From: Candidatus Binataceae bacterium
GTDB taxonomy: Bacteria > Desulfobacterota > Binatia > Binatales > Binataceae
NCBI GenBank assembly: GCA_015478645.1
Contig: JADMIL010000001.1
Location: 124,001 to 188,000 of the forward strand
Direction: 5' to 3'
Length of the DNA stretch: 64,000 nt
The notes under the pieces are model-generated. The model was not told the origin of the DNA and did no database searches. It saw only the letters and a list, made by a program, of their open reading frames with translations. A program made the translations under genes and the position numbers. Shown piece after piece: positions 20,720-30,440 of the stretch (position 1 is its first letter; each line of letters begins with the position of its first letter).

Positions 20720-22000
20720 ATGTTCACCGGAAGGGCTAAACAGATCACGATCTTTATCGGCGAAACGGATCAATACCATCACCAGGCGCTGTATATGGCG
20801 ATTATCGAGATGCTCCGGCGCGAGGGCTGCAGCGGCGCGACTGCGACTCGCGGCGTGGCGGGCTTTGGGGCCTCATCGTTGATTCACACCGCGATGATTC
20901 TTCGACTGTCCTTCGATCAGCCACTCGTGATCACAGTCGTGGACCGCCCCGAGCGGATCGATCGCGTCCTCGCTCCTCTGCGGGAAATGGCTCCGAACGC
21001 CCTGATCACGGTTCAGGAAGTGGAAGTCGTCCAATCGGGTGCTCCCTTCAAAGAGGGACTGCCCGATTTGAAAGTTTCCGAAGTGATGCGTCGTGAAGTC
21101 GCCACGGTGCATCCCGACAGCGCAATTACCCAAGTTGTCGAATTGTTGCTGGATAAGGACTTCACGGCGGTGCCGGTGATCGACGATGAGGGCAGGGTTG
21201 TCGGGATGGTGAGCGACAACGACCTGCTGACGCGCGGCGGGATGAACGTCACGATCAGTCTGAAAAAGGCGACCGATTTGGATTATGTGCGCGAGCTTCA
21301 CGAGTCTCTTGAGAACGCGAACCGCAAAGTGTCGGAAGTGATGACGCGCGAGGTGGTGACGACTACTCCCGACGCCATTCTCGGACGAGCGGCCAGACTG
21401 ATGGTCGAAAAACATCTCAAGCGGCTACCGGTCGTGAACAGCGATGGAAGGCTGGTGGGCATCCTGGGCCGCCTGGATGTTTTGAACACGATTGCGGCGG
21501 TCCATCTGCCGGAGTGGCATCCCGAGGCGCATGCCAACGGCGCACAGTCTACGGTGGCCGGCGTGATGACCCGCGAAGTTCCCACCGTCCACGAAACTGC
21601 GACAGTTGAAGAAATTTTCGATCTGCTCGTTTCATCGTCGCACAAGCGGGTAGTCGTGGTGGACGACAAAAGGCATGTTGTTGGAATTGTCGCCGACTCT
21701 GATTTGATTTCGAAGGTGAGCCGTGAGAGCTGGCCGGGGATAATGGAAATCCTCATCTCCAAGGTTCCAATCGGCCGAGTCAGCGCAGAAGCGCGCAAGC
21801 ACATCCAGAAGTTGCGTGCCCGCTCCGCAAAGGAACTGATGACGCGCAACGTCGTCACGGTTCGCGAGAAGATGCCCGTGGCGAGCGCCTTGGCGTTGTC
21901 TGCGGAAAAGCGGGTTAAGCGGCTGCCGGTGGTGGACGCTGAAGGCGAGCTGGTAGGAATCGTCGGACGCACGGAAATGATGCGCGCACTGCTGGCCTAA
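20720..22000 (+). CDS. DUF190 domain plus four CBS domains
   Basis: N-terminal KQITIFIGETDQYHHQALYMAIIEMLRREGCSGATATRGVAGFG (DUF190) then four VxDxxGxxVGxVxxxDLL-type CBS repeats. Confidence 0.88.
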   Translation: MFTGRAKQITIFIGETDQYHHQALYMAIIEMLRREGCSGATATRGVAGFGASSLIHTAMILRLSFDQPLVITVVDRPERIDRVLAPLREMAPNALITVQEVEVVQSGAPFKEGLPDLKVSEVMRREVATVHPDSAITQVVELLLDKDFTAVPVIDDEGRVVGMVSDNDLLTRGGMNVTISLKKATDLDYVRELHESLENANRKVSEVMTREVVTTTPDAILGRAARLMVEKHLKRLPVVNSDGRLVGILGRLDVLNTIAAVHLPEWHPEAHANGAQSTVAGVMTREVPTVHETATVEEIFDLLVSSSHKRVVVVDDKRHVVGIVADSDLISKVSRESWPGIMEILISKVPIGRVSAEARKHIQKLRARSAKELMTRNVVTVREKMPVASALALSAEKRVKRLPVVDAEGELVGIVGRTEMMRALLA

Positions 22001-22025
22001 ACCGCGACATGGAGGAACTTGGAGA

Positions 22026-22400
22026 GTGCTGGGAGTTTTGTTTGTCGCGATTGGCGGGGCCATCGGGTCGGCGACTCGTTATCTGGTGGGCGGATGGTTT
22101 GCATCCCGGTTTGGCCCGTCGTTTCCGTACGGAACCTTCGTGATCAATGTGACAGGGAGCTTCATTATTGGACTTTTCCTCGCATTTGCTCAGGAGCGGG
22201 TTTCGCTCAGCCCTTATTGGCGACTGTTCTTTGCGGTGGGCGTTGTCGGAGGCTATACTACCTTTTCGACCTTCGAGTATGAGTCGGTTCGATTGCTTCA
22301 GGATGGGGAGATGCTGCTGGGGTCAGTTTATCTGGTAGGGAGCGTTGCGATGGGCGCTATCGGCGCCGTGGCCGGAATCACGCTTGGCAGTTGGATTTGA
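22026..22400 (+). CDS. crcB: Fluoride exporter CrcB/FluC
   Basis: GGAIGSATRYLVGG, YGTFVINVTGSFIIG, VGGYTTFSTFEYE. Confidence 0.96.
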   Translation: MLGVLFVAIGGAIGSATRYLVGGWFASRFGPSFPYGTFVINVTGSFIIGLFLAFAQERVSLSPYWRLFFAVGVVGGYTTFSTFEYESVRLLQDGEMLLGSVYLVGSVAMGAIGAVAGITLGSWI

Positions 22401-22463
22401 TTTCGCCGCCCAGATTCCAATTGACAGTCGGACAGCGCCTGCTACACTTCTATGGACAGCGTT

Positions 22464-22521
22464 GGTGATGGGGTTCACCGCCACAACCGCCCTTTCCTGA
22501 GCAGGGCTGATAACCCCTACC
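22464..22521 (+). ncRNA. Fluoride riboswitch upstream of the hydrogenase-4/Ehr-like operon
   Basis: GGTGATGGGGTTCACCGCCACAACCGCCCTTTCCTGAGCAGGGCTGATAACCCCTACCG; pseudoknot GGGGTT/AACCCC. Confidence 0.92.
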
Positions 22522-22550
22522 GAGGTGTACGCCGGTAGGGGTTGATTTGT
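22512..22550 (+). terminator. Riboswitch terminator
   Basis: AACCCCTACCG-aggtgtacg-CCGGTAGGGGTT-GATTTGTT. Confidence 0.78.
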
Positions 22551-22650
22551 TCAGGTTCCCTACTTGGTCATTCGAAATCTCTCCCGATCAGCACTTTCCA
22601 CGCGCTGAAGGGGAGAGATATAACGCCGCATGGAGTGAGCGTAGCGGAGG

Positions 22651-23601
22651 ATGGCGCGTTCGGTCGGGTTCAACCTGCTTCAAGTGCTGTTCGTTGTCGC
22701 GCTGGCTCCGCTGGCGTCGGGCGTGTTGTCGCGCCTGAAGGAGATCGTTCAATCGCGGCGCGGTCCCAGCATTTTTCAGCCCTATCGCGACCTTCGAAAG
22801 CTGTTCAACAAAGACGAAGTCGTTTCGGAACACGCTTCGTGGATCTTCCGGTTTACGCCGTATGTCGTGTTTGTCGCGCCGATCTTCGTGACCACGTTGA
22901 TTCCGGTGCTTACGAACTATCCGCTCTTTTTCGCCTTCATGGGCGATATGCTGGGCGGTGGGTTTGTGCTCGCGCTGGGTGGGTTTTTCGCGACGCTCGC
23001 CGCCGTGGATACCGCTAATCCTTACGGTGCGATGGGCGCGAGCCGGACACGGATGGTCGGCTTCCTTGCAGAACCGGTCTTCATGATCGTTTTCTTTACG
23101 GTTTCGTTCGTGGCTGGTTCTACAATCCCCTACATCGTGCAGCAGCATTGGGTGACGCCGCTCACAAACTTTTTCGCGCCATCGCACGTGCTGCTGGTGA
23201 TTGCGTTTATCATGCTCATCCTCGCCGAGGCGGGCCGCATTCCGGTGGACAATCCGGCGGGCCATTTCGAACTCGCCATGATCGACGAATCGAAAAGCCT
23301 CGAGTATTCGGGTCCCGGCATGGCGCTGATGAAATGGGGCGGTCAGATGAAGCTGCTCGTGCTGATATGTATTCTGCTCAACGTGTTGGTTACACCGTGG
23401 GGACTTGCCGGCGGCCGGAGCACCGCCGAAGTCCTGCTGGCGGCGCCGCTGGTGCTGTTCAAGGTGGGGATTTTTCTACTCGTGCTGGTGGTGATTGAAT
23501 CCTCGTTCGCTAAATTGCGGCTCTTTCGGGTCAGTGAGTTTCTGGGCGCTGCTTTCGTAACCTCGGTCGTCGCAATGATCACCGGGCTATTGAGCTTTTA
23601 G
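22651..23601 (+). CDS. HyfC/HycD/NuoH-like membrane subunit
   Basis: RRGPSIFQPYRDLRKLFNKDEV...AEAGRIPVDNPAGHFELAMIDESKSLEYSGPGMALMKWG. Confidence 0.9.
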   Translation: MARSVGFNLLQVLFVVALAPLASGVLSRLKEIVQSRRGPSIFQPYRDLRKLFNKDEVVSEHASWIFRFTPYVVFVAPIFVTTLIPVLTNYPLFFAFMGDMLGGGFVLALGGFFATLAAVDTANPYGAMGASRTRMVGFLAEPVFMIVFFTVSFVAGSTIPYIVQQHWVTPLTNFFAPSHVLLVIAFIMLILAEAGRIPVDNPAGHFELAMIDESKSLEYSGPGMALMKWGGQMKLLVLICILLNVLVTPWGLAGGRSTAEVLLAAPLVLFKVGIFLLVLVVIESSFAKLRLFRVSEFLGAAFVTSVVAMITGLLSF

Positions 23602-23613
23602 CCGGAGAATCAA

Positions 23614-24294
23614 GTGGCGAACTCAAACGCACTGTTGACCTCGCTGAACGGGTTGGCCGCGGGTCTGTTCCTTATGAGTTCATTCGGGCTGGCGGCAACC
23701 CGCCAGATGCAGGGGTGCCTGCGATTCTACATTACCCAGTCGATATGCCTGGTTGTGTCCGCACTATTACTCGGACTTGGTTTGCATGCTCCGGACTTGC
23801 TGGCGGTGGCCGTGCTCGACGCGGTCGTAAAGCCTATCGTGATCCCTGTGTTGCTTCGACGCACGGTACCCGAGGCGGTTTTTCGAAGACGCGAGATCGC
23901 TCAGGTGCTGAATATTCCCAGTTCGCTTCTGATCGCGCTTGCGCTGACTCTGTTGGCGTATTTCCTGAGCGGATATCTCCCGCCCGCCACGGGGAGCCTG
24001 GCAAGCATCAATCTCCCGGTTGGCCTTGCCGGGCTATTCATCGGCGTTTACACGCTCACGGTCCGGCGGGAGGCGGTGCCTCAACTGATTGGAATCTTTG
24101 GCATCGAGAACGGCGCTCTTCTTTGCGGCTTCGCGATTGCGTCTGGCCTGCCGCTGGTCATCGAGATGGCCTTCCCGTTCGACATGCTGATCATCGCGCT
24201 GGTGATCGGAATTCTGACGCGGATGACGCACGAACGCGTTGGAACGACTGAAGTCGGCGGCTTCACCAGTCTTCGGGAAGGTATCGGCAAGTGA
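23614..24294 (+). CDS. HyfE-like membrane subunit
   Basis: GTG start; MSSFGLAATRQMQGCLRFYITQSICLVV... polytopic, between HyfC- and HyfF-like genes. Confidence 0.82.
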   Translation: MANSNALLTSLNGLAAGLFLMSSFGLAATRQMQGCLRFYITQSICLVVSALLLGLGLHAPDLLAVAVLDAVVKPIVIPVLLRRTVPEAVFRRREIAQVLNIPSSLLIALALTLLAYFLSGYLPPATGSLASINLPVGLAGLFIGVYTLTVRREAVPQLIGIFGIENGALLCGFAIASGLPLVIEMAFPFDMLIIALVIGILTRMTHERVGTTEVGGFTSLREGIGK

Positions 24295-25739
24295 TCCTCT
24301 TATTTATACTCGGCCTTCCGCTAATGGCCGCGTTGATTTCAGCGCTCCCGCTCGGTCGCCGTGTTGCGCCCGCTGTAACCGTTGCTACGTGTGTCGCCGT
24401 ACTGGTGCTAACGGTCGCGGCGGCGCTGCGAGTCGTGGCGGGAGAATCGGTGGTTACAATACGGAACTGGATCGCGATTGACGGACTGAGTGCGTTGATA
24501 TTGCTGCTGGTGGCGACGGTGGGGAGCACAGCGGCTCTTTTTTCCTGGGGCTACATTGCTCGGGAGAAGAGTTCCCGTCATCTGCGCCGCTATTACGCGA
24601 ATTACAACCTGTTTGTCTTCGCGATGCTCTCGGTGCCGATGCTGGACGAACCGAACCTGGTGTGGACCGGAGTGGAACTGACCACGATACTTTCTGTTTA
24701 TTTGGTCGCATTTGAAAATACCGGCGAAGCCCTGGAGGCGGCGTGGAAGTATTCAGTGCTCACGATCATGGGGGGAGCGATCGCTCTGCTTGGATTCCTC
24801 GCACTATACGCTGCGACGCGGGGCCGGTATGCGGAAGGGGCTTATACCTGGCGCACACTAATCGTGCTGGCGCCCGGCGTTTCGCCGCGCGTGCTCGAGA
24901 CCGCGTTCGTTCTGATTCTCGTTGGGTTCGGGGCCAAGGCGGGGTTGGTTCCGTTGCATACGTGGCTGCCCGACGCGCATAGCCAGGCGCCGAGCCCGAT
25001 ATGCGCCCTGCTTTCCGGTATCAAGACAACCGTCATCCTGTACGTGATATTGCGCCTCATCCCAGTATTGAACTCGTCTGGAAAGATAGATGTCGACGAG
25101 TGGGCGATGGTCGTAGGATTGTTCTCGGTGGGTATCGCCGCGTTTCTGATTATTCAGGTGACTGACTATAAACGCCTGTTCGCATTCTCCACGGTCGAGC
25201 ATATGGGAATCATCCTGACCGCGGCGGGGATTGGCGGCGCCGCGGGTCATTACGGCGCCGTATATCAAATTCTCAATCACACGCTGACCAAGTCGTTTTG
25301 TTTTTTTGCGGCCGGGGCAACATTGCTCGCGGTGGACACGCGACAAATCGCGGACGTCCGGGGGCTGATACGAACCTCACCGCCGGCGGGCGTGGCCCTC
25401 CTGTTTGGGGGAATCGCGATCGCCGGCGCTCCGCCGCTCGCGGTCTTTCTGAGCGAATTTTCGATCCTGCGCTCAGGAATCGCGAAGCAACACTACGTTG
25501 CAACCGCTTTGCTCGCTGGATTCGTTATAGTCGCTTTTTTCGGCATTCTCTATCACCTTAACCGGATGGTCTTCGGGCAGCCAGACCCGGCAATCGAAAG
25601 CGCCGCTCCGATAAGACTGCCGGTGAGTTGCGTACTGACCCTCATTCTGGCCGCGGCACCCATCATCATACTCGGGGTCTATATGCCAGAGCCGCTCCAC
25701 AAGCTCCTTCTAATGGCTGCGGACGGTCTGACGAGGTGA
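24291..25739 (+). CDS. HyfF/NuoN-type antiporter-like subunit
   Basis: GAKAGLVPLHTWLPDAHSQAPSPICALLSG, KRLFAFSTVEHMGIILTAAGIGG. Confidence 0.9.
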   Translation: MILLFILGLPLMAALISALPLGRRVAPAVTVATCVAVLVLTVAAALRVVAGESVVTIRNWIAIDGLSALILLLVATVGSTAALFSWGYIAREKSSRHLRRYYANYNLFVFAMLSVPMLDEPNLVWTGVELTTILSVYLVAFENTGEALEAAWKYSVLTIMGGAIALLGFLALYAATRGRYAEGAYTWRTLIVLAPGVSPRVLETAFVLILVGFGAKAGLVPLHTWLPDAHSQAPSPICALLSGIKTTVILYVILRLIPVLNSSGKIDVDEWAMVVGLFSVGIAAFLIIQVTDYKRLFAFSTVEHMGIILTAAGIGGAAGHYGAVYQILNHTLTKSFCFFAAGATLLAVDTRQIADVRGLIRTSPPAGVALLFGGIAIAGAPPLAVFLSEFSILRSGIAKQHYVATALLAGFVIVAFFGILYHLNRMVFGQPDPAIESAAPIRLPVSCVLTLILAAAPIIILGVYMPEPLHKLLLMAADGLTR

Positions 25740-25742
25740 GCG

Positions 25743-27332
25743 ATGCCAGCCGAACGGAAGCAAGTGCTCGATGAGGTTGCGGCTCGTTGGAACGGCAGAG
25801 TTCAATTGAGCCCGGAAGACGGTTCGGAATCGGCTTATCGGCTGGAGTGTGAACCTGCGGAGCTATCGGAGGTTTGCAATTGGTTGTTCTCCGATCTGCA
25901 TTACAGTTTCGGCGGTCTGGTAGTCGAGCAACTAACGCGGTGGGAACTGCGGTACGTATTCTATGGCGGGCCGGGAGCGGGCTGGTTGCATGTGCTGACT
26001 CATCTAGCTCCGTCGGATTATCGGGTGCCCAGCGTCAGCAGGCTCGTGCATGCGGCTGACTGGCACGAACGCGAGGTCGAGGACCTGTTCGGGCTGGTCT
26101 TCGAGGGGCATCCGCGCCTCGGCGATTTCGTACTTCACGACGACGCCTGGCATGAGGGCGTCGCTCCGATGCGTAAGAGCTTCGATGGGCGCCAACCGGT
26201 GACGCATCGTGCGCCCGACCAGAACTGGAAGCCGCGCCAGATCGTCGAGGAGGCGGGAGCGTTCTTGATGCCGATCGGACCCATCTATGCCACCGCAACC
26301 GGGCCGGTGCACTTTCAGCTTGAAACCGTGGGCGAAGATGTAATCCGCGTGCAGCCGCGCCTCTTCTATGCATACCGCGGGCTGGAAAAGATCGCCGAGG
26401 GGCGCCGGGCTGAGGACGTTCTACTGATAGCGGAGCGTATCAGCGCAACATCAGCATTCGCTCATTCACTCGCGGTCTGTCAGGCCGTGGAGCGTATCTG
26501 CCACATGGAGGTGCCTCCGAGAGCGCGCGCGCTAAGAATATTCGTTGCGGAGTTCGAACGCCTTCGGCATCACGTCGCGGCGATCGAGGGAATCTGTGAA
26601 TCGACCGGCCTTGCGGTTGCAGCCGCCCAGGCCTCGATTCTCGAAGAGGACCTGCTGCGACTTTCCTGTGTGCTGACGGGGCATCGTTATCTCTTCGGCC
26701 TCGGAACCTTCGGTGGCTTGACGATCAACCTTGACGATTCGGCCTGCAACCGAGCCGCAGCACAGGTGCGAGAAGTGGCCGAAAAGCTCTCGCGCCTTGA
26801 GCGGATGTTGAGCATATCCAGCAGTTTTCTAGACCGACTGGAGGAGGTCGGCCACGTTTCCGCAGGCGAGGCCGGCGACTTCGGGCTGGTCGGACCGATC
26901 GCCCGCGCCTCAGGTGTCTCGCGGGATATGAGGAAGGCCCAGCCATATTCCGGCTATGACCAGATCGAGTTTGAGGTTCCCCACGAATCGGAAGGAGACG
27001 GATACGCACGGTTGCGTATGTTCTTTCGAGAGGCGGCGCAATCAGTGCGGATCATCTCGACGGTTGGCCAAGCGGTTCCTGGGGGGCAGGTTCGCGCGCC
27101 GGAAGTCAGCTTCAGGCCGGGTGCCGCGCTGGGCTGGGTCGAAGCACCGCGCGGGGCCGCGTTGCATTGGATTCGCCTCGGCGAGGACGGCGTGGTGGAT
27201 CGCTACCGAATCATCACGCCGTCATTCGCGAACTGGCATGGCTTCAGGCTCGCGGCCGAAAACTTTGCGTTTCAGGATTTTCCGATAATCCTCGCGACGT
27301 TCGCGCTCTCAGTTCACGAGAACGATCGCTAG
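25743..27332 (+). CDS. HyfG/HycE-like fused NuoC-NuoD subunit lacking NiFe-binding cysteines
   Basis: N-terminal NuoC-like region (HEREVEDLFGLVFEGHPRL) and NuoD-like region; L1 position reads ERISATSAFAHS (no CxxC); C-terminus DFPIILATFALSVHENDR (no DPCxxC). Confidence 0.88.
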   Translation: MPAERKQVLDEVAARWNGRVQLSPEDGSESAYRLECEPAELSEVCNWLFSDLHYSFGGLVVEQLTRWELRYVFYGGPGAGWLHVLTHLAPSDYRVPSVSRLVHAADWHEREVEDLFGLVFEGHPRLGDFVLHDDAWHEGVAPMRKSFDGRQPVTHRAPDQNWKPRQIVEEAGAFLMPIGPIYATATGPVHFQLETVGEDVIRVQPRLFYAYRGLEKIAEGRRAEDVLLIAERISATSAFAHSLAVCQAVERICHMEVPPRARALRIFVAEFERLRHHVAAIEGICESTGLAVAAAQASILEEDLLRLSCVLTGHRYLFGLGTFGGLTINLDDSACNRAAAQVREVAEKLSRLERMLSISSSFLDRLEEVGHVSAGEAGDFGLVGPIARASGVSRDMRKAQPYSGYDQIEFEVPHESEGDGYARLRMFFREAAQSVRIISTVGQAVPGGQVRAPEVSFRPGAALGWVEAPRGAALHWIRLGEDGVVDRYRIITPSFANWHGFRLAAENFAFQDFPIILATFALSVHENDR

Positions 27333-27350
27333 TAGGTACGGCTAACCATC

Positions 27351-28121
27351 ATGAGCCAATGGGTAATCAAGGGTCTCAGAACCGGCGTTAAGAGCACCCG
27401 CTACCCGCGCGCCGAGGAAACTGCGGCTGGAATTTCGCCGGGCCTGCCGACTGCCGCGACACTCCCCTTGGAAGTGGCCCAGTCACTCGTGGCGCGTTGT
27501 CCGGCCGACGCTCTTGAACTGGCTCCGGCCGGCGTGGACGTGAACCTGCGCCGATGTATTCACTGCTTCCGCTGCGTGCGTGGCACGAACAGTCCGCTCG
27601 GATGGGAACACAGCTACGAATGGGCCACCGCAGTTTCGGGTGGCAATGATCAAAAGCGGCAGTTCGGTCCGGCGTTCGATCGATCGGTTCACATCCTCGT
27701 GGTCGATACAGGCGACTGCGGGGCGTGCCTGAACGAGGTCCGACAGCTCAACAATCCCTACTACAACATGCATCGCCTCGGCTTCTTTCTCACTCCAACG
27801 CCACGTCATGCCGATGTGTTGCTGGTAGTCGGAGCGCTGACCGACCACATGCGAGTGCCGCTGCGCAAGGCCTACGACGCGATGCCCAGCCCGAAACGGG
27901 TCGTAGCCGTTGGGGCCTGCGCGCTATCGGGAGGAATCTTTGGCCGCAGCTTTATGTGCGCAGGCGGAGTGGCCGAGCTGCTCCCGGTCGATGTCGAGGT
28001 GCCGGGCGATCCGCCACCGCCACTCGCGATTCTGCACGGACTGTTGGTTGCGGTTGGCCGGAAACCCCCGGCCCGTTTGCATCGCGCAGTGAGCGACTCG
28101 GTGGGGAACGCGTCGGGATGA
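27351..28121 (+). CDS. HyfI/HycG/NuoB-like subunit with N-terminal ferredoxin-like (HyfH-type) extension
   Basis: QWVIKGLRTGVKSTRYPR, RCPADAL...RCIHCFRCVRG, then TGDCGACLNEVRQLNNPYYNMHRLG...AVGACALSGGIFG...VEVPGDPPPP. Confidence 0.87.
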   Translation: MSQWVIKGLRTGVKSTRYPRAEETAAGISPGLPTAATLPLEVAQSLVARCPADALELAPAGVDVNLRRCIHCFRCVRGTNSPLGWEHSYEWATAVSGGNDQKRQFGPAFDRSVHILVVDTGDCGACLNEVRQLNNPYYNMHRLGFFLTPTPRHADVLLVVGALTDHMRVPLRKAYDAMPSPKRVVAVGACALSGGIFGRSFMCAGGVAELLPVDVEVPGDPPPPLAILHGLLVAVGRKPPARLHRAVSDSVGNASG

Positions 28122-30268
28122 CCTCCATGGGCCTGCTACTGGTCATTATCGTGGCGCTGTGCGGCGCCGGCGTGGTTTTGCCGCTGGCCATTGAAGAACG
28201 GCGAACGCCAGCGATCGTGGGCTGGTTCGGAGCGTGCGCGGCGGGCGTCTTGCTCTGCTTCAGCGGAGCCTCACTGTTTGCGGGCGCGCCGTTTCACGCG
28301 ACGCTGTGGACCATTCCATCGCTGGCGACGCTCACGCTGTCACTCGACCGGCTCTCTGCGCTGTTTCTTTTTATTTCAGGCCTGGTCCTGCTTCCCGGTT
28401 CGATTTTCGCGGCTGGCAATCTCCATAGGTACATGGGCCGTTACAGTCTTAGGGCCTTTAGCGTTCTATATTTCGCGCTCTATGCGACGCTGGTGCTGAT
28501 TCCCCTGTCGGCCGACGCGGTCTCCTTTCTGATGTTGTGGGAATCGATGTCGATCCTGATCTACCTGCTGGTGAACTACGAAGACGAAATGGAAGAACAC
28601 CTGCGGGCGGGATACTTGATGCTGGCGGTTGGCGAGGCCGGCACACTCCTCATCGCGCTGGCGTTCATAGTACTCGCCAATAATGGCTCGCTTGAATTCG
28701 TCGCGATGGAGGCTGGGGGAGGTGCGCTGGGCGAATACGCGCGATGGGCTGTCTTCCTGCTCGCGTTCTTCGGCTTCGGAGTCAAGGCCGGTCTCATCCC
28801 GGTTAATTTCTGGCTCCCGCAGGCGTACGCCGCGGCGCCGGATGCTTTCGTCCCGGTGCTGGCTGGAGCAACCTTGAACCTCGGTCTTTACGGAATCGTC
28901 AGAGTGAACGGTGACCTGCTGCCGGTTGCGGCGATCGGCCCCGGCCTCGTCGCGCTCATCGTCGGCAGCGTTACCGCGCTGCTCGGCATTCTCTACGCGA
29001 CGACGCAGAGCGATCTCAAGACCATGCTCGCGCACAGTTCGATCGAGAATGCCGGCATTATCACAGCGGCGCTCGGCGCGGGGTTTATCTTCGTGGCCTT
29101 GGCGCATCCGTCGCTTGCGGCGATCGCGTTTGCGGCGGCCTTCTACCACATGGTGAACCATTCGATTTACAAGGCCCTGTTGTTCTTCGCGACCGGCGCG
29201 GTTGATTCGAATACCGGAACCCGAAACATCGACCGGCTGGGAGGCTTGATAAAGGCGATGCCTCTCACCGCGTTGTTCTTTCTGGTTGGCGCACTGTCGA
29301 TCGCGGCGCTGCCGCCGTTCAACGGATTCGTTAGTGAATGGCTCACGTTGCAGGCGATGCTGCAAAGCGCGGGACTTGCTTCGACTGGCGTGAAAATCGT
29401 CTTTGCGCTTTGCGGCGCGATCCTCGCCCTGACGGCGGCGCTTGCGGTGACCTGCTTCGTTAAGGCGTTCGCGATGAGTTTCCTCGGGATGCCACGGTCT
29501 GATTCGGCGGCGCAGGCCCGGTCGGCGCGAGCCTCGGCGACTATTCCGATGGCATTCCTCGCCGTGCTCTGCTTCATCCTGGGAGTGACTCCGACCTACG
29601 TCATTCCGGTGCTCGACGGAGCTATCGCGCCGATCGCGGAGCAGGCGCGCGCCGCCGACGCCCTGGTGCCACCCTTCTTTGCTGGCAACGTCCATCACGG
29701 CGAGCTGCCCGCATCCTTCGTCGCGGATTTTCACGCGCTTGGCGCGCAAGTCGGGCAGAGCGTAATGCCGGGACGTGGACTCATTGTGATGCATCGCGGC
29801 GGCGCGGCCAATCCGGTGGTGTTCGCGATGTCCACCACGTACATGGCCGTGGTCCTGGCGCTGATGCTGCTCGCTACCTACGTCGTGTTTCGATTGATTG
29901 TCGCGCGAAGCCGCGCCGTCGAACGGCGCGCGGTCTGGGATGGTGGAATCCGACGCTTGCTGCCGGAGATGACCTACACCGGTACCGGATTCTCGAACCC
30001 GGTGCGCGTCATCTTCGAAGCGGTATTCAGGCCCACAACCGTGGAAGACACCCGGGAGACGGTCGGCAAGCATTTCCGGGCCGCGATTCGGCGCACGCAC
30101 GGCGAAAACCATGTGCTGGACCGCTTGGTGCTCAATCCGATCGCGGACGCCGCGCTATGGGTATCAAACGGTTTTGCCCGGATGCATCATGGCTTCCTCA
30201 ATGCCTACGTTCTCTACGGGCTCATCGCGCTGATTGTGGCGCTTCTGATCGCGAGGTTCTCCTCATGA
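28118..30268 (+). CDS. HyfB/NuoL-like antiporter-type subunit
   Basis: ATG overlaps previous TGA (ATGA); LLMLWESMSILIYLLVNYE, GFGVKAGLIPVNFWLPQAYAAAP, KTMLAHSSIENAGII. Confidence 0.9.
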   Translation: MTSMGLLLVIIVALCGAGVVLPLAIEERRTPAIVGWFGACAAGVLLCFSGASLFAGAPFHATLWTIPSLATLTLSLDRLSALFLFISGLVLLPGSIFAAGNLHRYMGRYSLRAFSVLYFALYATLVLIPLSADAVSFLMLWESMSILIYLLVNYEDEMEEHLRAGYLMLAVGEAGTLLIALAFIVLANNGSLEFVAMEAGGGALGEYARWAVFLLAFFGFGVKAGLIPVNFWLPQAYAAAPDAFVPVLAGATLNLGLYGIVRVNGDLLPVAAIGPGLVALIVGSVTALLGILYATTQSDLKTMLAHSSIENAGIITAALGAGFIFVALAHPSLAAIAFAAAFYHMVNHSIYKALLFFATGAVDSNTGTRNIDRLGGLIKAMPLTALFFLVGALSIAALPPFNGFVSEWLTLQAMLQSAGLASTGVKIVFALCGAILALTAALAVTCFVKAFAMSFLGMPRSDSAAQARSARASATIPMAFLAVLCFILGVTPTYVIPVLDGAIAPIAEQARAADALVPPFFAGNVHHGELPASFVADFHALGAQVGQSVMPGRGLIVMHRGGAANPVVFAMSTTYMAVVLALMLLATYVVFRLIVARSRAVERRAVWDGGIRRLLPEMTYTGTGFSNPVRVIFEAVFRPTTVEDTRETVGKHFRAAIRRTHGENHVLDRLVLNPIADAALWVSNGFARMHHGFLNAYVLYGLIALIVALLIARFSS

Positions 30269-30309
30269 AGCTTGACCGGCGGTGCGGCTAGACTTAGCTT
30301 ATGGGTACA

Positions 30310-30380
30310 GGTGGTGGAGTCCACCAGGAACCGCCATCCGGCCAATGACTCCTGCAGCGGGTAGAGACCCGCGGCGGGAG
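30310..30380 (+). ncRNA. Fluoride riboswitch aptamer with long hairpin at the head of the uncharacterised operon
   Basis: GGTGGTGGAGTCCACCAGGAACCGCCATCCGGCCAATGACTCCTGCAGCGGG...; pseudoknot GGAGTC/GACTCC; then CTCCTGC-A-GCGGGT-AGAG-ACCCGC-GGCGGGAG hairpin. Confidence 0.87.
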
Positions 30381-30440
30381 GACTCCTTCCGACTCTCGGG
30401 TCTCGAGACCGCTCCGACGATTGTTGATCGGAGACCGGAA

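Noticed and set aside
27725-28117. N-terminal extension of the 847-aa ORF
   Set aside because: Overlaps the NuoB-like gene; start reassigned to the ATGA overlap at 28118
28466-30112. 548-aa antisense ORF
   Set aside because: Antisense to the HyfB-like gene; low-complexity R/H/E-rich shadow translation
22651-30268. Annotation as functional formate hydrogenlyase/hydrogenase-4
   Set aside because: NiFe ligand cysteines are missing in the large subunit and no formate dehydrogenase is adjacent
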